64,000 nt of DNA from JAFDVJ01 sp964487505 (GTDB lineage: Bacteria > Acidobacteriota > Blastocatellia > Pyrinomonadales > Pyrinomonadaceae): assembly GCA_964487505.1 (NCBI GenBank), contig CAZARD010000001.1, positions 28,754-92,753 on the forward strand, written 5' to 3'. A program made the position numbers and the translations under genes. Shown here piece by piece: positions 8,490 to 17,490 of this stretch. The notes below the pieces were generated by a model. It saw only the letters and a program-made list of their open reading frames with translations. It was not told the DNA's origin and did not search any database. Position 1 is the first letter of the stretch, and the number at the start of each line of letters is the position of its first letter.

Positions 8490-9161
8490 ATGAACAGAAG
8501 GGATTTTATCGCAATCGGGATCGGAACGACGGTGGCCGCGGGGTTTCCGTCGATCATCGGCAAAGCAGCGGGCTTTGAACTGGCCGCGTTGCCATATAAG
8601 GACGACGCGCTGGCGCCGATCATTTCGGCGAACACGATCGGTTTTCACTTCGGAAAGCACCACAAGGGCTACGTCGACAACCTGAACCGTCTTGCGAAGG
8701 GCACCGAGTACGAATCGCTCAGTCTGGAAAAGGCGGTGATGCTCTCAGCCAAGAAGAAGAACGCGGCGATCTTTAACAATGCGGCGCAGATCTGGAATCA
8801 CGATTTCTATTGGCGATCGATGCGTCCGAACGGCGGCGGAAAGCCGACCGGCAAGATGCTCGACAGGATCAACGAATCGTTCGGCGATTGGGACAAGTTC
8901 CGAAAGGAGTTTGCCGAAACAACCGTCTCGCAATTCGGAACCGGCTGGGGCTGGCTGGTGGCGGACAAGAAGGGCAGGCTCTCGGTGATCAAGACCGGCG
9001 ACGCGGACGTGCCGATGACCCAGGGATTGAAGCCGCTGCTGACGATCGACGTCTGGGAGCACGCCTATTACCTCGATTACCAGAACCGCCGCGCCGCATA
9101 TGTCGATGCCGTGATCGACAAACTGCTGAACTGGGAATTCGCGGCGACGAACCTGGGCTGA
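8490..9161 (+). CDS. sodB: Fe-type superoxide dismutase with Tat signal
   Basis: 223 residues. The start MNRRDFIAIGIGTTVAAG is a twin-arginine-like signal, unusual because most SodB proteins are cytoplasmic. The catalytic part is complete: His in GFHFGKHH, His in WNHDFYW, Asp and His in DVWEHAYY, the four metal ligands, and the Gln of NNAAQIWNH typical of the iron type. It converts superoxide to oxygen and hydrogen peroxide, here probably outside the inner membrane. It runs convergently towards the beta-helix gene with only 13 bases between them and no terminator visible there. Metal (Fe, Mn or cambialistic) is inferred. Confidence 0.92.
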   Translation: MNRRDFIAIGIGTTVAAGFPSIIGKAAGFELAALPYKDDALAPIISANTIGFHFGKHHKGYVDNLNRLAKGTEYESLSLEKAVMLSAKKKNAAIFNNAAQIWNHDFYWRSMRPNGGGKPTGKMLDRINESFGDWDKFRKEFAETTVSQFGTGWGWLVADKKGRLSVIKTGDADVPMTQGLKPLLTIDVWEHAYYLDYQNRRAAYVDAVIDKLLNWEFAATNLG

Positions 9162-9174
9162 TCGGTTTGTCCGG

Positions 9175-11187
9175 TCAGCGTTCTTCAGCGACAAAATCAG
9201 CGTCCAAAACGTCGTCCTTCAAGTCGAAGAACCGGCTCGAGTCCATGAAAACGAAGCGCCGCGAGCTCACGGTTACGATATAGAACCATCCGGCCTCAAG
9301 GCCGTCAAACCGATAAGCACCGAACGCGCTGGTCGACGTCCTGCGTGATTCCGACAACCGGCCACCGGTTACGGTGACCGTGGCGTTTCGGATTCCGTAT
9401 CCGTCAGCAGTCCGAACATGGCCGCCGATGCTCAGCGTTGCCGCGGTAGGCAGCGGCTGAAATTCATGCGCACCCCGGTCGTCGAACGTGCGCACTCCGT
9501 TCCCGGTGTTCAAAACGCTCGGATCGTCGACGCGGTTCTTCCCCTCAATGTCGAGCAGGGGTTCTCCCGGAGCGTTCGAGTCGGCGCTGTCAATCGCCGC
9601 GGATCCGGGTCCGATATGATAGTCTCCGACGTTGATAGCGACATTGAATGGCGCAGTGGGCGGTCTCTCCGCGATGGCACCGGGACCAACAAGAAACGGG
9701 TCCGATTCGAGACCGTTCACCTCCTGGCCGGGCTGCGAGGATTTGAACGCGGCAAGTGATGTAAAACTGGCCACGCCCTGCCAAACCACCTGTACGGTTC
9801 CACCGTTTGCAGGCGATAGGTAGTACAAGTTGTAGTCGAGTGAAGTTCCCGACTGCGACTGGGCGTCGACGCGGAGATTACCATCGCTTCCGGTCGAAGT
9901 TCCGCCCCCGACAAGTCGCAACAGTCCGTTATCTACCATCACATTATTGACGACCGTCGCACCGCCCGATCCCGGAATTGTCGCACCCTCGAGATTGATG
10001 CCGACCGTGACATTGCCGTGGACCGTGTTTCCGACAAAGACATTGTTCGGCGCCGCATTGTTGTCGATCCCGTGGTCTCCGTTCCCGTAGGTAAGATTTC
10101 CGATCACCTGGTTGTAACTGGAACCGGTGTAGAAATTCAAACCCGTATCCTCGTTCGCGTATGTGATGTTGTGAATGATCGTGTTGAAGCTGCTGTTCGC
10201 GAGGAGGTTGATTCCGCATGCGTTTCGAGCCGAGCCTTCAGCATTGCCGAAGGAAATGTTTTTCATCACCACGTTGCCCGTCGATCCAGTGTTGAGGCGG
10301 ATTCCGTCCATCGTATTATGGTCGGACGTATTGCCGATGATAGTCGAATTCGTCGTCGCTCTCAGATAGATCCCGATCCGATGAATCGCCGACGTTCCGG
10401 AGTAGCTGACGTGATTGTTCGAGATCGTGATGTTGTTCGACGTATCGAGGATTATCCCATAGTCGGCGGTGCCCGTTACGTCAAAACCGTCGACGACGAT
10501 GTAACTCTTGTTGGTGATGCGGAACGCGCCGCCGTTCGTCGAGTTTCCGGGCGCTCCGGTAACCGAAACCCCCGGCGCAGCCGAGAACGTTACCGGGCTG
10601 CCGGCGGTTCCGGAGTTCGGTTTGACGGTTTCAGCGTATGCACCGGCCAAAACCCGAACGGTATCCCCGGCAACGGCTACGCTTGCGGCCTTCGTTAGCG
10701 TGCAGAAAGGAATCGTCTCCGTAAGACCGCCGCCAGAATCTGAGCACAATGCGTTCGTGTTGTCGACATAATACGTAGTGGCGGCGATAGTCGCCTTGAC
10801 ATATATGGTAGTCGTTTCAGATCCGCCGTTTCCGTCCGACACTCTCGCGACGATCGAATCGTCAACTCTGTAGTCGCCGATCGGAGCGTAGTATATGACC
10901 GCCGATCGGCCGCGCGCCGAAACCGACGCGGTGCCGTTTCTGGGTCCGTCAACTATCTCCCATTTCAATATGTCTCCAATGTCCGAATCGACGGCATGCA
11001 GCGTAAACGTGAGCGGCCATCGACGATACTCCGTTAACCTGACGCGGATCGCGCTGCCTTCTTCGATGACCGGCGGATGATTTGCCTCTACCTTCAGTTC
11101 CCTGCCGCGTGTCTCCGCGGCGGACCAATTCGCGGCAGTAAGGACCGCGAAAATCATAACGACAATATGTTTGAAAATCCTGTACAT
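9175..11187 (-). CDS. Secreted right-handed beta-helix protein with C-terminal Ig-like domain
   Basis: 670 residues. Signal peptide (about 1-24, SAA-ET). Residues about 30-130 look like a cadherin/Ig-like module (YRVDDSIVARVSDGNGGSET). A DUF1565/NosD-like parallel beta-helix follows (about 135-560), with ladder motifs such as NNITISNNHVSYSG and NTIIHNITYANEDTG. The C-terminus (about 585-670) resembles a carboxypeptidase-regulatory-like domain (VTVTGGRLSESRRTSTSAFGAYRFDGL). Such proteins bind or cleave polysaccharides or serve as surface adhesins; no catalytic residues can be named. A strong AAGGAGG lies about 13 bases upstream of the ATG. Confidence 0.82.
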   Translation of the reverse strand: MYRIFKHIVVMIFAVLTAANWSAAETRGRELKVEANHPPVIEEGSAIRVRLTEYRRWPLTFTLHAVDSDIGDILKWEIVDGPRNGTASVSARGRSAVIYYAPIGDYRVDDSIVARVSDGNGGSETTTIYVKATIAATTYYVDNTNALCSDSGGGLTETIPFCTLTKAASVAVAGDTVRVLAGAYAETVKPNSGTAGSPVTFSAAPGVSVTGAPGNSTNGGAFRITNKSYIVVDGFDVTGTADYGIILDTSNNITISNNHVSYSGTSAIHRIGIYLRATTNSTIIGNTSDHNTMDGIRLNTGSTGNVVMKNISFGNAEGSARNACGINLLANSSFNTIIHNITYANEDTGLNFYTGSSYNQVIGNLTYGNGDHGIDNNAAPNNVFVGNTVHGNVTVGINLEGATIPGSGGATVVNNVMVDNGLLRLVGGGTSTGSDGNLRVDAQSQSGTSLDYNLYYLSPANGGTVQVVWQGVASFTSLAAFKSSQPGQEVNGLESDPFLVGPGAIAERPPTAPFNVAINVGDYHIGPGSAAIDSADSNAPGEPLLDIEGKNRVDDPSVLNTGNGVRTFDDRGAHEFQPLPTAATLSIGGHVRTADGYGIRNATVTVTGGRLSESRRTSTSAFGAYRFDGLEAGWFYIVTVSSRRFVFMDSSRFFDLKDDVLDADFVAEER

Positions 11188-11792
11188 AGCGAGTCTAGGA
11201 CCTCCTTATGACGTATTTCAGGGTCTGACGGATTCACAGGAATCGCTAACGGCGTGTTCATGAAGCATCGGCGGCTGCCGCTTAATGCATAACTGATTGG
11301 AGAGTGCAGTGAGCGAGTAAGGGTTTGATGGGAGCAAGATCAGGTTGGTTCGGGCTGCGTACTTCATTTTCCGCCCGCTTCCGGCGTCGGAAGGGTAGAA
11401 CGACCATTGCATGTCTGTGAAATTGACCCGGCCAAAGGAGCCGATCGTGCGATGAAAGAAAAGGCACTTCAGCAAACCACGTCAATCTCCCGTGCCGAGT
11501 GGCATTGAGTCTGCGAACAAATCATCTGCCACCCCCAGTTCAAAAACACCATCGAAAAGCACGTGTGACAATTCTGGCTTATATTATCAACACCACTTTT
11601 ATTACCCATTCTAATGCTATCATTGCCGGAAGAAAGCGTAAACGGGGAAATCAGAAATGTCCGATCGATTCCGGCTCGAAATAACCGAGAATCGACCCGA
11701 TGGCCGGTTTTCGGCCTGTTGGACGAACCTTTGGTTCAAAACGATCGTTCGGTTGACAACGTTGCAGCCGGTACAAGGAACTCGGGATCCCG
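11188..11792. other. Gene-poor interval
   Basis: About 600 bases with no convincing gene. Short frames on both strands lack recognisable domains or good ribosome sites. The part 11560-11640 is AT-rich and may hold promoter elements. I see no repeat of the GATTTTGG family here. Confidence 0.5.
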
Positions 11793-11825
11793 CAAAAAAA
11801 AGAGGCTGCCTTCTCAGACAGCCCC
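11793..11825 (-). terminator. Intrinsic terminator of etfA
   Basis: On the minus strand GGCTG pairs with CAGCC (stem up to 7 bp with one mismatch) and is followed by TCTTTTTTTT. It lies about 30 bases beyond the etfA stop. Confidence 0.65.
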
Positions 11826-11855
11826 GTACTGCGATCGGAAACCGGTTCGGCTCTG

Positions 11856-12830
11856 CTAGGCATTCGCCTTCCTGATCTCCTCGACCAGGACCGGAACGGC
11901 TTCGAAAAGATCGCCGACAATGCCGTAATCGGCGATGTCGAAGATCGGCGCCTCGCTGTCTTTGTTGATCGCGACGATCGTTCCCGAATTCTTCATCCCG
12001 ACAATATGCTGGATGGCGCCCGAGATCCCGAGCGCGATGTAGAGCTTCGGAGCGACGGTCTGGCCCGACGATCCGATCTGACGGTCGATCGGAAGCCACT
12101 CGCTGTCGCAGATCGGGCGGGACGCCGCCACATCAGCGCCGAGAGCATCCGCGAGCCCCTGAGCGACGGCGATGTTCTCCTGTGATTTGATCCCGCGGCC
12201 GATGGCGACGATGATCTCCGACTTCGACAGATCGACCGAGGCCTTCGCCTCCTGGAACGGCGCCTCAGGCTTCATCCGAATCTCGCCGACGCTGACATCA
12301 ACGGTTTCGACCGCAGCCGAGCCCTTCGCCGCGCTGTCGCCGCGATAAGCTCCCGACTGGAACGTGACGAAGTGCGGCCCGGTGCCGCCGATCGTGACAT
12401 CCGCGTCGAGTTTCCCGAGGAATATCCGACGCGTGAACGTCAAACTCCCGCCGTTGTTCGTGTAGCGGATCACATCGCCGACGACCTCGGTCCCGAAACG
12501 GGCGGCGATCTTTGGCGCGAAATCACGAACCTGATAAGTGTGCGACATCACGACGAATGCCGGGTTCTCGGCCTTGATCACGGCCTCCCAGGCGTCCGCG
12601 TACCCATCCGGCGTGTAGGTCCCGAGTTTTTCGTTCTTCGCGACTATCACCTTTTCAAGATCGTAGCCCGCGATCTCGGACGCAAGCGGGCACTCGCCGC
12701 CGCACGGAATGACGGCCGAGACCGAAAGCCCGAGGTCCTTTCCGATGCACTGCGCCGCGGCGATCGCTTCGAGCGACGTCTTGCTGAGGACACAATCCTT
12801 GTGTTCGATAAAAACCAGTATTTTGCTCAT
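11856..12830 (-). CDS. etfA: Electron transfer flavoprotein alpha subunit
   Basis: About 324 residues from the ATG at 12830 (MSKILVFIEHKD); the frame stays open 37 codons further upstream, but that extension covers the operator and the terminator of the next gene. The N-terminal Rossmann-like half and the conserved C-terminal FAD-binding region (LYIALGISGAIQHIVGMKNS, then IVAINKDSEAPIFDIADYGIVGD) are complete. With EtfB it takes electrons from acyl-CoA and related dehydrogenases and passes them to the quinone pool through ETF:quinone oxidoreductase. Unusually, its partner gene is 2 kb away with an FG-GAP gene between. A FadR-like palindrome lies directly upstream. Confidence 0.93.
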   Translation of the reverse strand: MSKILVFIEHKDCVLSKTSLEAIAAAQCIGKDLGLSVSAVIPCGGECPLASEIAGYDLEKVIVAKNEKLGTYTPDGYADAWEAVIKAENPAFVVMSHTYQVRDFAPKIAARFGTEVVGDVIRYTNNGGSLTFTRRIFLGKLDADVTIGGTGPHFVTFQSGAYRGDSAAKGSAAVETVDVSVGEIRMKPEAPFQEAKASVDLSKSEIIVAIGRGIKSQENIAVAQGLADALGADVAASRPICDSEWLPIDRQIGSSGQTVAPKLYIALGISGAIQHIVGMKNSGTIVAINKDSEAPIFDIADYGIVGDLFEAVPVLVEEIRKANA

Positions 12831-12844
12831 ATTCTTGTCCGGAA

Positions 12845-12862
12845 TGAATGACGATTCATTCT
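12845..12862. promoter_or_regulatory. FadR-like palindromic operator upstream of etfA
   Basis: TGAATGACGATTCATTCT, an 18-base site of the form TGAATG-N6-CATTC(A), is part of a longer 20-base palindrome, 14 bases before the etfA start. It has the same half-sites and spacing as the site before etfB (15798-15815). It resembles the operator I recall for Bacillus FadR (YsiA), which controls fatty-acid degradation and etf genes. Confidence 0.6.
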
Positions 12863-12872
12863 GAATTATGTC

Positions 12873-12913
12873 AAAGACGACCGAGGTTTGGCAAACGCCG
12901 CACCTCGGTCGTC
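12873..12913 (-). terminator. Terminator of the FG-GAP gene
   Basis: Perfect 12-bp stem, GACGACCGAGGT (12876-12887) with ACCTCGGTCGTC (12902-12913), followed on the minus strand by TTTG. It separates the FG-GAP gene from etfA. Confidence 0.75.
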
Positions 12914-12960
12914 TCTTCCCGTCCGCACCTCCCGGAGACATCCGGGAAGGGACAGTTATG

Positions 12961-14709
12961 CTAGCGAACGTTGAAATTCGCCACCGGATAGTCGGGCGTC
13001 GTCAGCGTTCCCGCGGCGTTGCCCCATTTTGTTCCGAAAACCGCGCCTGCGGACGGTGCGACGTAGAATGTGCCATTGTCCGCCCCGGCAGTTCTCCAAA
13101 CCGCGAAATCGGTCCGGTTATCGCCGTCGTAGTCTCCCTGCGCGATGATGTCCGTCGTCGGATTTCCCCAGCCTCCGCCGAAGATCGACGTGATGACGGT
13201 CGAGTCCGAACTTCGGAGCACATACCATTCGAACAGACCGGCATTTGTACGGACGACACAAATGTCGGTCTTGTTGTCACCATCATAGTCGCCCGGAGCG
13301 AATCTGTCGGTGAACAGACCGAAATTGACGATCTGGTCGCCTCCGCCCGAAAGGCGCTGGTACATCACCGCGCCGCCGCCGTTGTTCCTCACGACCGCCA
13401 GATCGGCCTTCCGGTCTCCGTCGTAGTCACCCGGGACAGCCTTGTCGCCACCGATCCCCCACGGATTGTAGGTAGTGTTGCCGCCCGGATTGGCGTTCGT
13501 GCCGCGATAGAAGAAGATGCTCTGCCCGACGCCACCGTCGCGATACACGGCGACATCCGCCTTACCATCTCCATCATAATCGTCAACGATGCTCGGATCG
13601 TCGCCCGTCTGGCCGAACAGTTGGGTATTGACCGTCGAGGTCGAGCTTTGAAGGATATAGAAGGCCGCCACATTCGCGGCGCCTGGGCGCCAGACTGCGA
13701 TGTCGGTCTTGCCGTCCCCGTCGTAATCCTCGGGCACCGCGCGGTCGCCTCCCGAAATCCCGACCCCGAGCCCGAACGAAGCCCCGCTCGTCGCGCTCGT
13801 GCTGTCGAGGACCCACCAGGCCGTTTGCGCTCCGGCCGTCGCCGCGCGGGCAATTACGAAGTCCGTCTTGTTGTCGCCGTTCATATCGACGGCCCGCGAG
13901 CGGCGCGCCCCGATGCTGCCCGCGACCGAACCGTTGATCTTAAACGGGAAATCGACGCCGAAATCCGGTGCCGCAGCGGGATTTCCGCCGTCCACGAGCG
14001 CCACAAACGATCCGCCCGTGATCTTCTGGCGCGCATTGTAGATGCTGGTTCCCCGCGTCCCCACGATGGTGGTCGACGGCGCGAAGTTCCCGGTCGCGCC
14101 GGCATCGAGCTGGAAATCGATCCAGTAATGCCCGGCCGGCAGAACCGCTGCCGGCGAAACGTTGATGTTCGTCTGCCAGATGATACGGGTCGTACCGGGC
14201 GCTGTTCCGGGTGCCGGCACAGCGCTGTTGAAGATCCGGAACAGATTGCTGTTCGTCGAAGTCCCGATGCGGTTGGTAGTCGTGTCGCCGAAAACCACCG
14301 TGCTCGTGGCGCCCTCCGGGGTTCCGTTCCAGATCCGCAGATTCGCGCCGACGAACGGACTGGTCCCGCCGGCGAATCCCGTCTGGTATGCAAAGACCGT
14401 GACCGAATTGATCGTCCACGTCTCGCCGGGCGGGATCACGAAATCGTCGGCGCAGCGGTTGCTCGTCGCAGGGGCGATAACCTGGCATCCGACGCCCCCT
14501 GTCGTATTGCTCGACGTCGTGTCGAATGAGTTGTTCTGAACCTCCGCCCACTGCGTTCCCGCCGGGGCCGCGACACCGGATTTGGAAGTGGCGCCCGTTG
14601 CGAGGCCGCCGTTGTCGTAGATTACCTGGGCTCCGACCGCAAGGGCGGAAAGCGCCAGAGCAATTGTGGCAACGAAAACGTTCAATGCATTCATTTTGGA
14701 TGTTTTCAT
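12961..14709 (-). CDS. Secreted FG-GAP/VCBS repeat protein
   Basis: 582 residues. After a signal peptide (ending VGA-QV) there is a beta-rich N-terminal domain (about 30-270) that I do not recognise, then about six FG-GAP/VCBS repeats to the end. Each repeat has a calcium-type loop such as DMNGDNKTDFVI, DYDGDGKTDIAV, DYDGDGKADVAV, DYDGDRKADLAV and DYDGDNRTDFAV, giving a likely beta-propeller. Proteins of this layout are abundant in Blastocatellia and are presumed cell-surface or secreted. It sits between etfA and etfB on the same strand but is bounded by terminators on both sides, so it is probably an independent unit inserted between the etf genes. Confidence 0.85.
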   Translation of the reverse strand: MKTSKMNALNVFVATIALALSALAVGAQVIYDNGGLATGATSKSGVAAPAGTQWAEVQNNSFDTTSSNTTGGVGCQVIAPATSNRCADDFVIPPGETWTINSVTVFAYQTGFAGGTSPFVGANLRIWNGTPEGATSTVVFGDTTTNRIGTSTNSNLFRIFNSAVPAPGTAPGTTRIIWQTNINVSPAAVLPAGHYWIDFQLDAGATGNFAPSTTIVGTRGTSIYNARQKITGGSFVALVDGGNPAAAPDFGVDFPFKINGSVAGSIGARRSRAVDMNGDNKTDFVIARAATAGAQTAWWVLDSTSATSGASFGLGVGISGGDRAVPEDYDGDGKTDIAVWRPGAANVAAFYILQSSTSTVNTQLFGQTGDDPSIVDDYDGDGKADVAVYRDGGVGQSIFFYRGTNANPGGNTTYNPWGIGGDKAVPGDYDGDRKADLAVVRNNGGGAVMYQRLSGGGDQIVNFGLFTDRFAPGDYDGDNKTDICVVRTNAGLFEWYVLRSSDSTVITSIFGGGWGNPTTDIIAQGDYDGDNRTDFAVWRTAGADNGTFYVAPSAGAVFGTKWGNAAGTLTTPDYPVANFNVR

Positions 14710-14896
14710 ACTAGTTTTCTCCTTTGAAAGCGAATCAAAGCCGAAACGAGACCCGGCATCGCGTCGAGTGACCCGAAATTCGACATTGCAGTCGGACTTG
14801 GGTGTTGATCCTCCGGACCTAAAGACAACCCCAGATCCAAATTCTGTCTATATCTCGCATTATCAGTCAGATTCAACCAATTCGCAAATCAGCCTG

Positions 14897-14932
14897 CAAA
14901 ACAGCAAAAGCCCCGCGAAAATCTCGCGGGGC
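14897..14932 (-). terminator. Terminator of etfB
   Basis: GCCCCGCGA (14910-14918) pairs with TCGCGGGGC (14924-14932) around a 5-base loop; on the minus strand TTTTGCTGTTTT follows. Confidence 0.85.
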
Positions 14933-14960
14933 CCAACATAAACAGAATCACATCAGTTAA

Positions 14961-15731
14961 TTATAATACGCGCGCTTCATTTCGGAGCTTCTCGACCAGT
15001 TCGATCGCGCCGGCCTTTGCGTCGCCGTTGCCGAGAATCTTGGTCTGTTTCGTCTTGAGCGGCAGATAGACGCGCTCGATGGTCTGGGTCGACCCGGCAT
15101 CGGGGATCGCCGGCACTACCTCTTTGACCGGCTTCGACTTCGCCGCCATGATCCCCTTGAGACTCGCGTAACGTATCTGCGAGATGCCGGACTGGATCGT
15201 CAATAGCGCCGGGGTCTGGTACGTAAACCACTGATACCAGCCGCTTTCGAGCTCCCGCTTGACGCGCAGTTCGGGATTCCCGCGGTCGACCTCGATGACC
15301 AGCGTCGCGTGCGGCACGCCGAGCAGCTCGGCGAGGATCACGCCCGTCTGCCCGTAGCTCGCGTCGTCCGACTGGAGCCCCGTGAAAACGAGATCGGCGT
15401 TCTCTTCCCTGATCGCGTCGGCAATGACGGTGGCGATCTGGAAAGGCGAAAGCTTGTTCGCCCCCTCGGACACGATATGGATCGCGCGGTCCGCGCCGCG
15501 CGCCAGAGCGTCCTTGATCACGTTCTTCGCCGAAGCCCCGCCCAGCGAGCAAACGATCACCTCGCCTCCGCCTTTGGCTTCCTTCATCCGCAGGGCCTCT
15601 TCAAGCGCGTAGCCGTCCGATTCATTGGTCTGGAGCGAGATATCGCTTTCATCGATCCATTTTCCGTCACCCGCGATGCGTAGGACCGCATCCTTGTTGG
15701 CGACCTGCTTCATCAAAACAACGATCTTCAT
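14961..15731 (-). CDS. etfB: Electron transfer flavoprotein beta subunit
   Basis: 256 residues, the family length. MKIVVLMKQV at the start, the LFTGLQSDDASYGQTG region (binding the AMP or a second flavin), and the conserved YQTPALLTIQSGISQIRYASL segment identify EtfB. It pairs with EtfA in electron transfer from beta-oxidation dehydrogenases. Regulated, by inference, through the FadR-like palindrome 66 bases upstream (15798-15815). The fatty acid synthesis operon ends just beyond that palindrome. Confidence 0.93.
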   Translation of the reverse strand: MKIVVLMKQVANKDAVLRIAGDGKWIDESDISLQTNESDGYALEEALRMKEAKGGGEVIVCSLGGASAKNVIKDALARGADRAIHIVSEGANKLSPFQIATVIADAIREENADLVFTGLQSDDASYGQTGVILAELLGVPHATLVIEVDRGNPELRVKRELESGWYQWFTYQTPALLTIQSGISQIRYASLKGIMAAKSKPVKEVVPAIPDAGSTQTIERVYLPLKTKQTKILGNGDAKAGAIELVEKLRNEARVL

Positions 15732-15797
15732 AAATTGGTCCTTTTGAAATTTGATTCGATAGATTCAATTCTAAATCCGCCGGCGAAAAATGCAAAC

Positions 15798-15815
15798 TGA
15801 ATGGCAGTTCATTCA
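15798..15815. promoter_or_regulatory. FadR-like palindromic operator upstream of etfB
   Basis: TGAATGGCAGTTCATTCA is a perfect TGAATG-N6-CATTCA palindrome. It lies between the fab operon terminator and etfB and shares 11 of 12 half-site bases with 12845-12862. Confidence 0.62.
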
Positions 15816-15858
15816 TCAAAATACGGCATCCCGTCCGGGCGCGCCGGAGAGATGCCGT
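15815..15858 (-). terminator. Terminator of the fab operon
   Basis: On the minus strand ACGGCATC pairs with GATGCCGT, with an inner CCGG-CCGG stem, then ATTTTGATG. It lies just after the fabF stop and directly abuts the etfB operator. Confidence 0.65.
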
Positions 15859-15865
15859 TGTTGTA

Positions 15866-17107
15866 CTAACCGTCGAAGCGCTTGAAGATCAGACAAGCGT
15901 TGGTCCCGCCGAAGCCAAAACTATTTGACAGGGCGTAATCGACGTGGGCCTCGCGGATCTTGTTCGGGACGTAATCGAGATCGCAGTCCGGATCCGGGGT
16001 CTCGTAGTTGATCGTCGGCGGAAGAATCCCGTTCTCGATCGCAAGGACCGAAATGACGGCCTCGATGCCGCCCGCCGCGCCAAGCGCGTGTCCGGTCATC
16101 GACTTCGTCGAACTGACCGCGAGTTTGTACGCGTGATCGCCGAAGACCTTTTTGATGGCGAGCGTCTCGAACTTGTCGTTGTAAGGCGTCGACGTGCCGT
16201 GGGCGTTGATGTAGCCGATCTGTTCCGGCGAGATTCCGGCGTCCTTGATCGCGCGCTGCATGACGCGGATCGCGCCCGAACCGGTTTCGTCCGGCATCGT
16301 TACGTGAAACGCGTCGCCGCTCATTCCGTAACCGACGATCTCGGCGTAGATCTTCGCGCCGCGGGCCTTCGCGTGCTCAAGTTCCTCAAGGATCACGATC
16401 CCGGCACCTTCGCCGATGACGAAGCCGTCGCGATCGGCATCGAACGGCCGCGAAGCCTTTTGCGGGGCATCGTTGCGACGCGAAAGGGCGCGCATCGAAT
16501 CGAAACCCGCGACCGACATCGGCGTGATGGCGCTTTCGGCACCGCCGCAGATCATCGCGTCCGCATCGCCGCGCTCGATGAGACGGAAACTGTCGCCGAT
16601 CGCGTGGGCGCCCGCCGAACAGGCCGTCGCCGTCGCCGAATTCGGTCCTTTCGCCCCGTGCCTGATCGAAACATTGCCCGCCGCAAGATTGACGATCGCC
16701 GATACGATGAAGAATGGCGAAACGCGGCCCGGACCCGAGTTGAGCAGCTTTTCGTGCTCGCGCTCGATCGCCCAGAAGTCGCCGATGCCGGAACTGATGT
16801 ATGTCCCGACCATCTCCGAGTTCGAATCGTCGATCACCAAACCGCTGTCCTTGACAGCTTCGTCCGAGGCCGCGATCGCAAAATGCGTGAACGCGCCCAT
16901 TCTGCGTGCTTCCTTCTTCTCGAGGTAATTCTCGGCGTTGAAATCCTTGACCTCGCAGGCGAACTTGACGTCAAACTTCTCGGTGTCGAACTTGCGGATC
17001 ATGTCCGCGCCGCTCCGGCCTTCCATCAGCGACGACCAGGTCGCGCCGACGTTGTTCCCGCAAGCGGTGACCAATCCGAGCCCCGTGACAACTACACGAC
17101 GTTTCAT
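15866..17107 (-). CDS. fabF: Beta-ketoacyl-ACP synthase II
   Basis: 413 residues. All KAS II catalytic groups are present: the nucleophilic Cys in TATACSAGAHAIG, His in NAHGTSTPYND and His in SMTGHALGAAGG; a Gly-rich FGFGGTNACL end. It condenses malonyl-ACP with acyl-ACP to lengthen fatty acids. Last gene of a yceD-rpmF-fabH-fabD-acpP-fabF series on the minus strand; fabG and plsX, commonly found in such series, are absent. The 91-base gap after acpP contains a short GCGCATC/GATGCGT hairpin that might partly end transcription and favour high acpP expression. Confidence 0.95.
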   Translation of the reverse strand: MKRRVVVTGLGLVTACGNNVGATWSSLMEGRSGADMIRKFDTEKFDVKFACEVKDFNAENYLEKKEARRMGAFTHFAIAASDEAVKDSGLVIDDSNSEMVGTYISSGIGDFWAIEREHEKLLNSGPGRVSPFFIVSAIVNLAAGNVSIRHGAKGPNSATATACSAGAHAIGDSFRLIERGDADAMICGGAESAITPMSVAGFDSMRALSRRNDAPQKASRPFDADRDGFVIGEGAGIVILEELEHAKARGAKIYAEIVGYGMSGDAFHVTMPDETGSGAIRVMQRAIKDAGISPEQIGYINAHGTSTPYNDKFETLAIKKVFGDHAYKLAVSSTKSMTGHALGAAGGIEAVISVLAIENGILPPTINYETPDPDCDLDYVPNKIREAHVDYALSNSFGFGGTNACLIFKRFDG

Positions 17108-17198
17108 AAAATTGGCAAAAAGTTAATCGTCAACCGCCGAACGCATCGAAGATCGGATGCGCCCAACGGTCAACGAGTAACGATCAACGATCGGCCGG

Positions 17199-17438
17199 TT
17201 AAGCCTGTTTGTGCTGTTCGACGTACGCGTAAGCGTCGCGGACCGCCTGGATCTTTTCGGCGTCCTCGTCCGGGATCTCGATATCGAACTCTTCCTCGAA
17301 ACGCATCACGAGTTCAACGAGATCGAGCGAATCAGCTCCGAGATCCTCAATAAAACGAGCATTCTCGGTAACTTCCGCCTCATCAACACCAAGTTCGTCA
17401 ACAATGATCTGTTTGATCTTATCTTGAATTTCTGACAT
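17199..17438 (-). CDS. acpP: Acyl carrier protein
   Basis: 79 residues. The phosphopantetheine serine lies in EDLGADSLDLVELVMRFEEEF. It carries the growing acyl chain for fatty acid synthesis. The ATG at 17438 is preceded by GAGGAG at a good distance; a GTG two codons upstream is in frame but less likely. Highly acidic, as expected. Placed between fabD and fabF. Confidence 0.96.
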   Translation of the reverse strand: MSEIQDKIKQIIVDELGVDEAEVTENARFIEDLGADSLDLVELVMRFEEEFDIEIPDEDAEKIQAVRDAYAYVEQHKQA

Positions 17439-17490
17439 ATTCACTCCTCAAAAAAAATTTCAAAAGAACTAAAAACGCCTACCGGCGTCG

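Noticed and set aside
11218..11510. Possible gene fragments on the minus strand
   Set aside because: Two overlapping short frames with no family similarity that I recognise and no ribosome sites.
12868..14529. Very long plus-strand open frame opposite the FG-GAP gene
   Set aside because: Arg/Asp-rich, no domain, mirror of a well-supported gene; such shadows are expected in GC-rich DNA.
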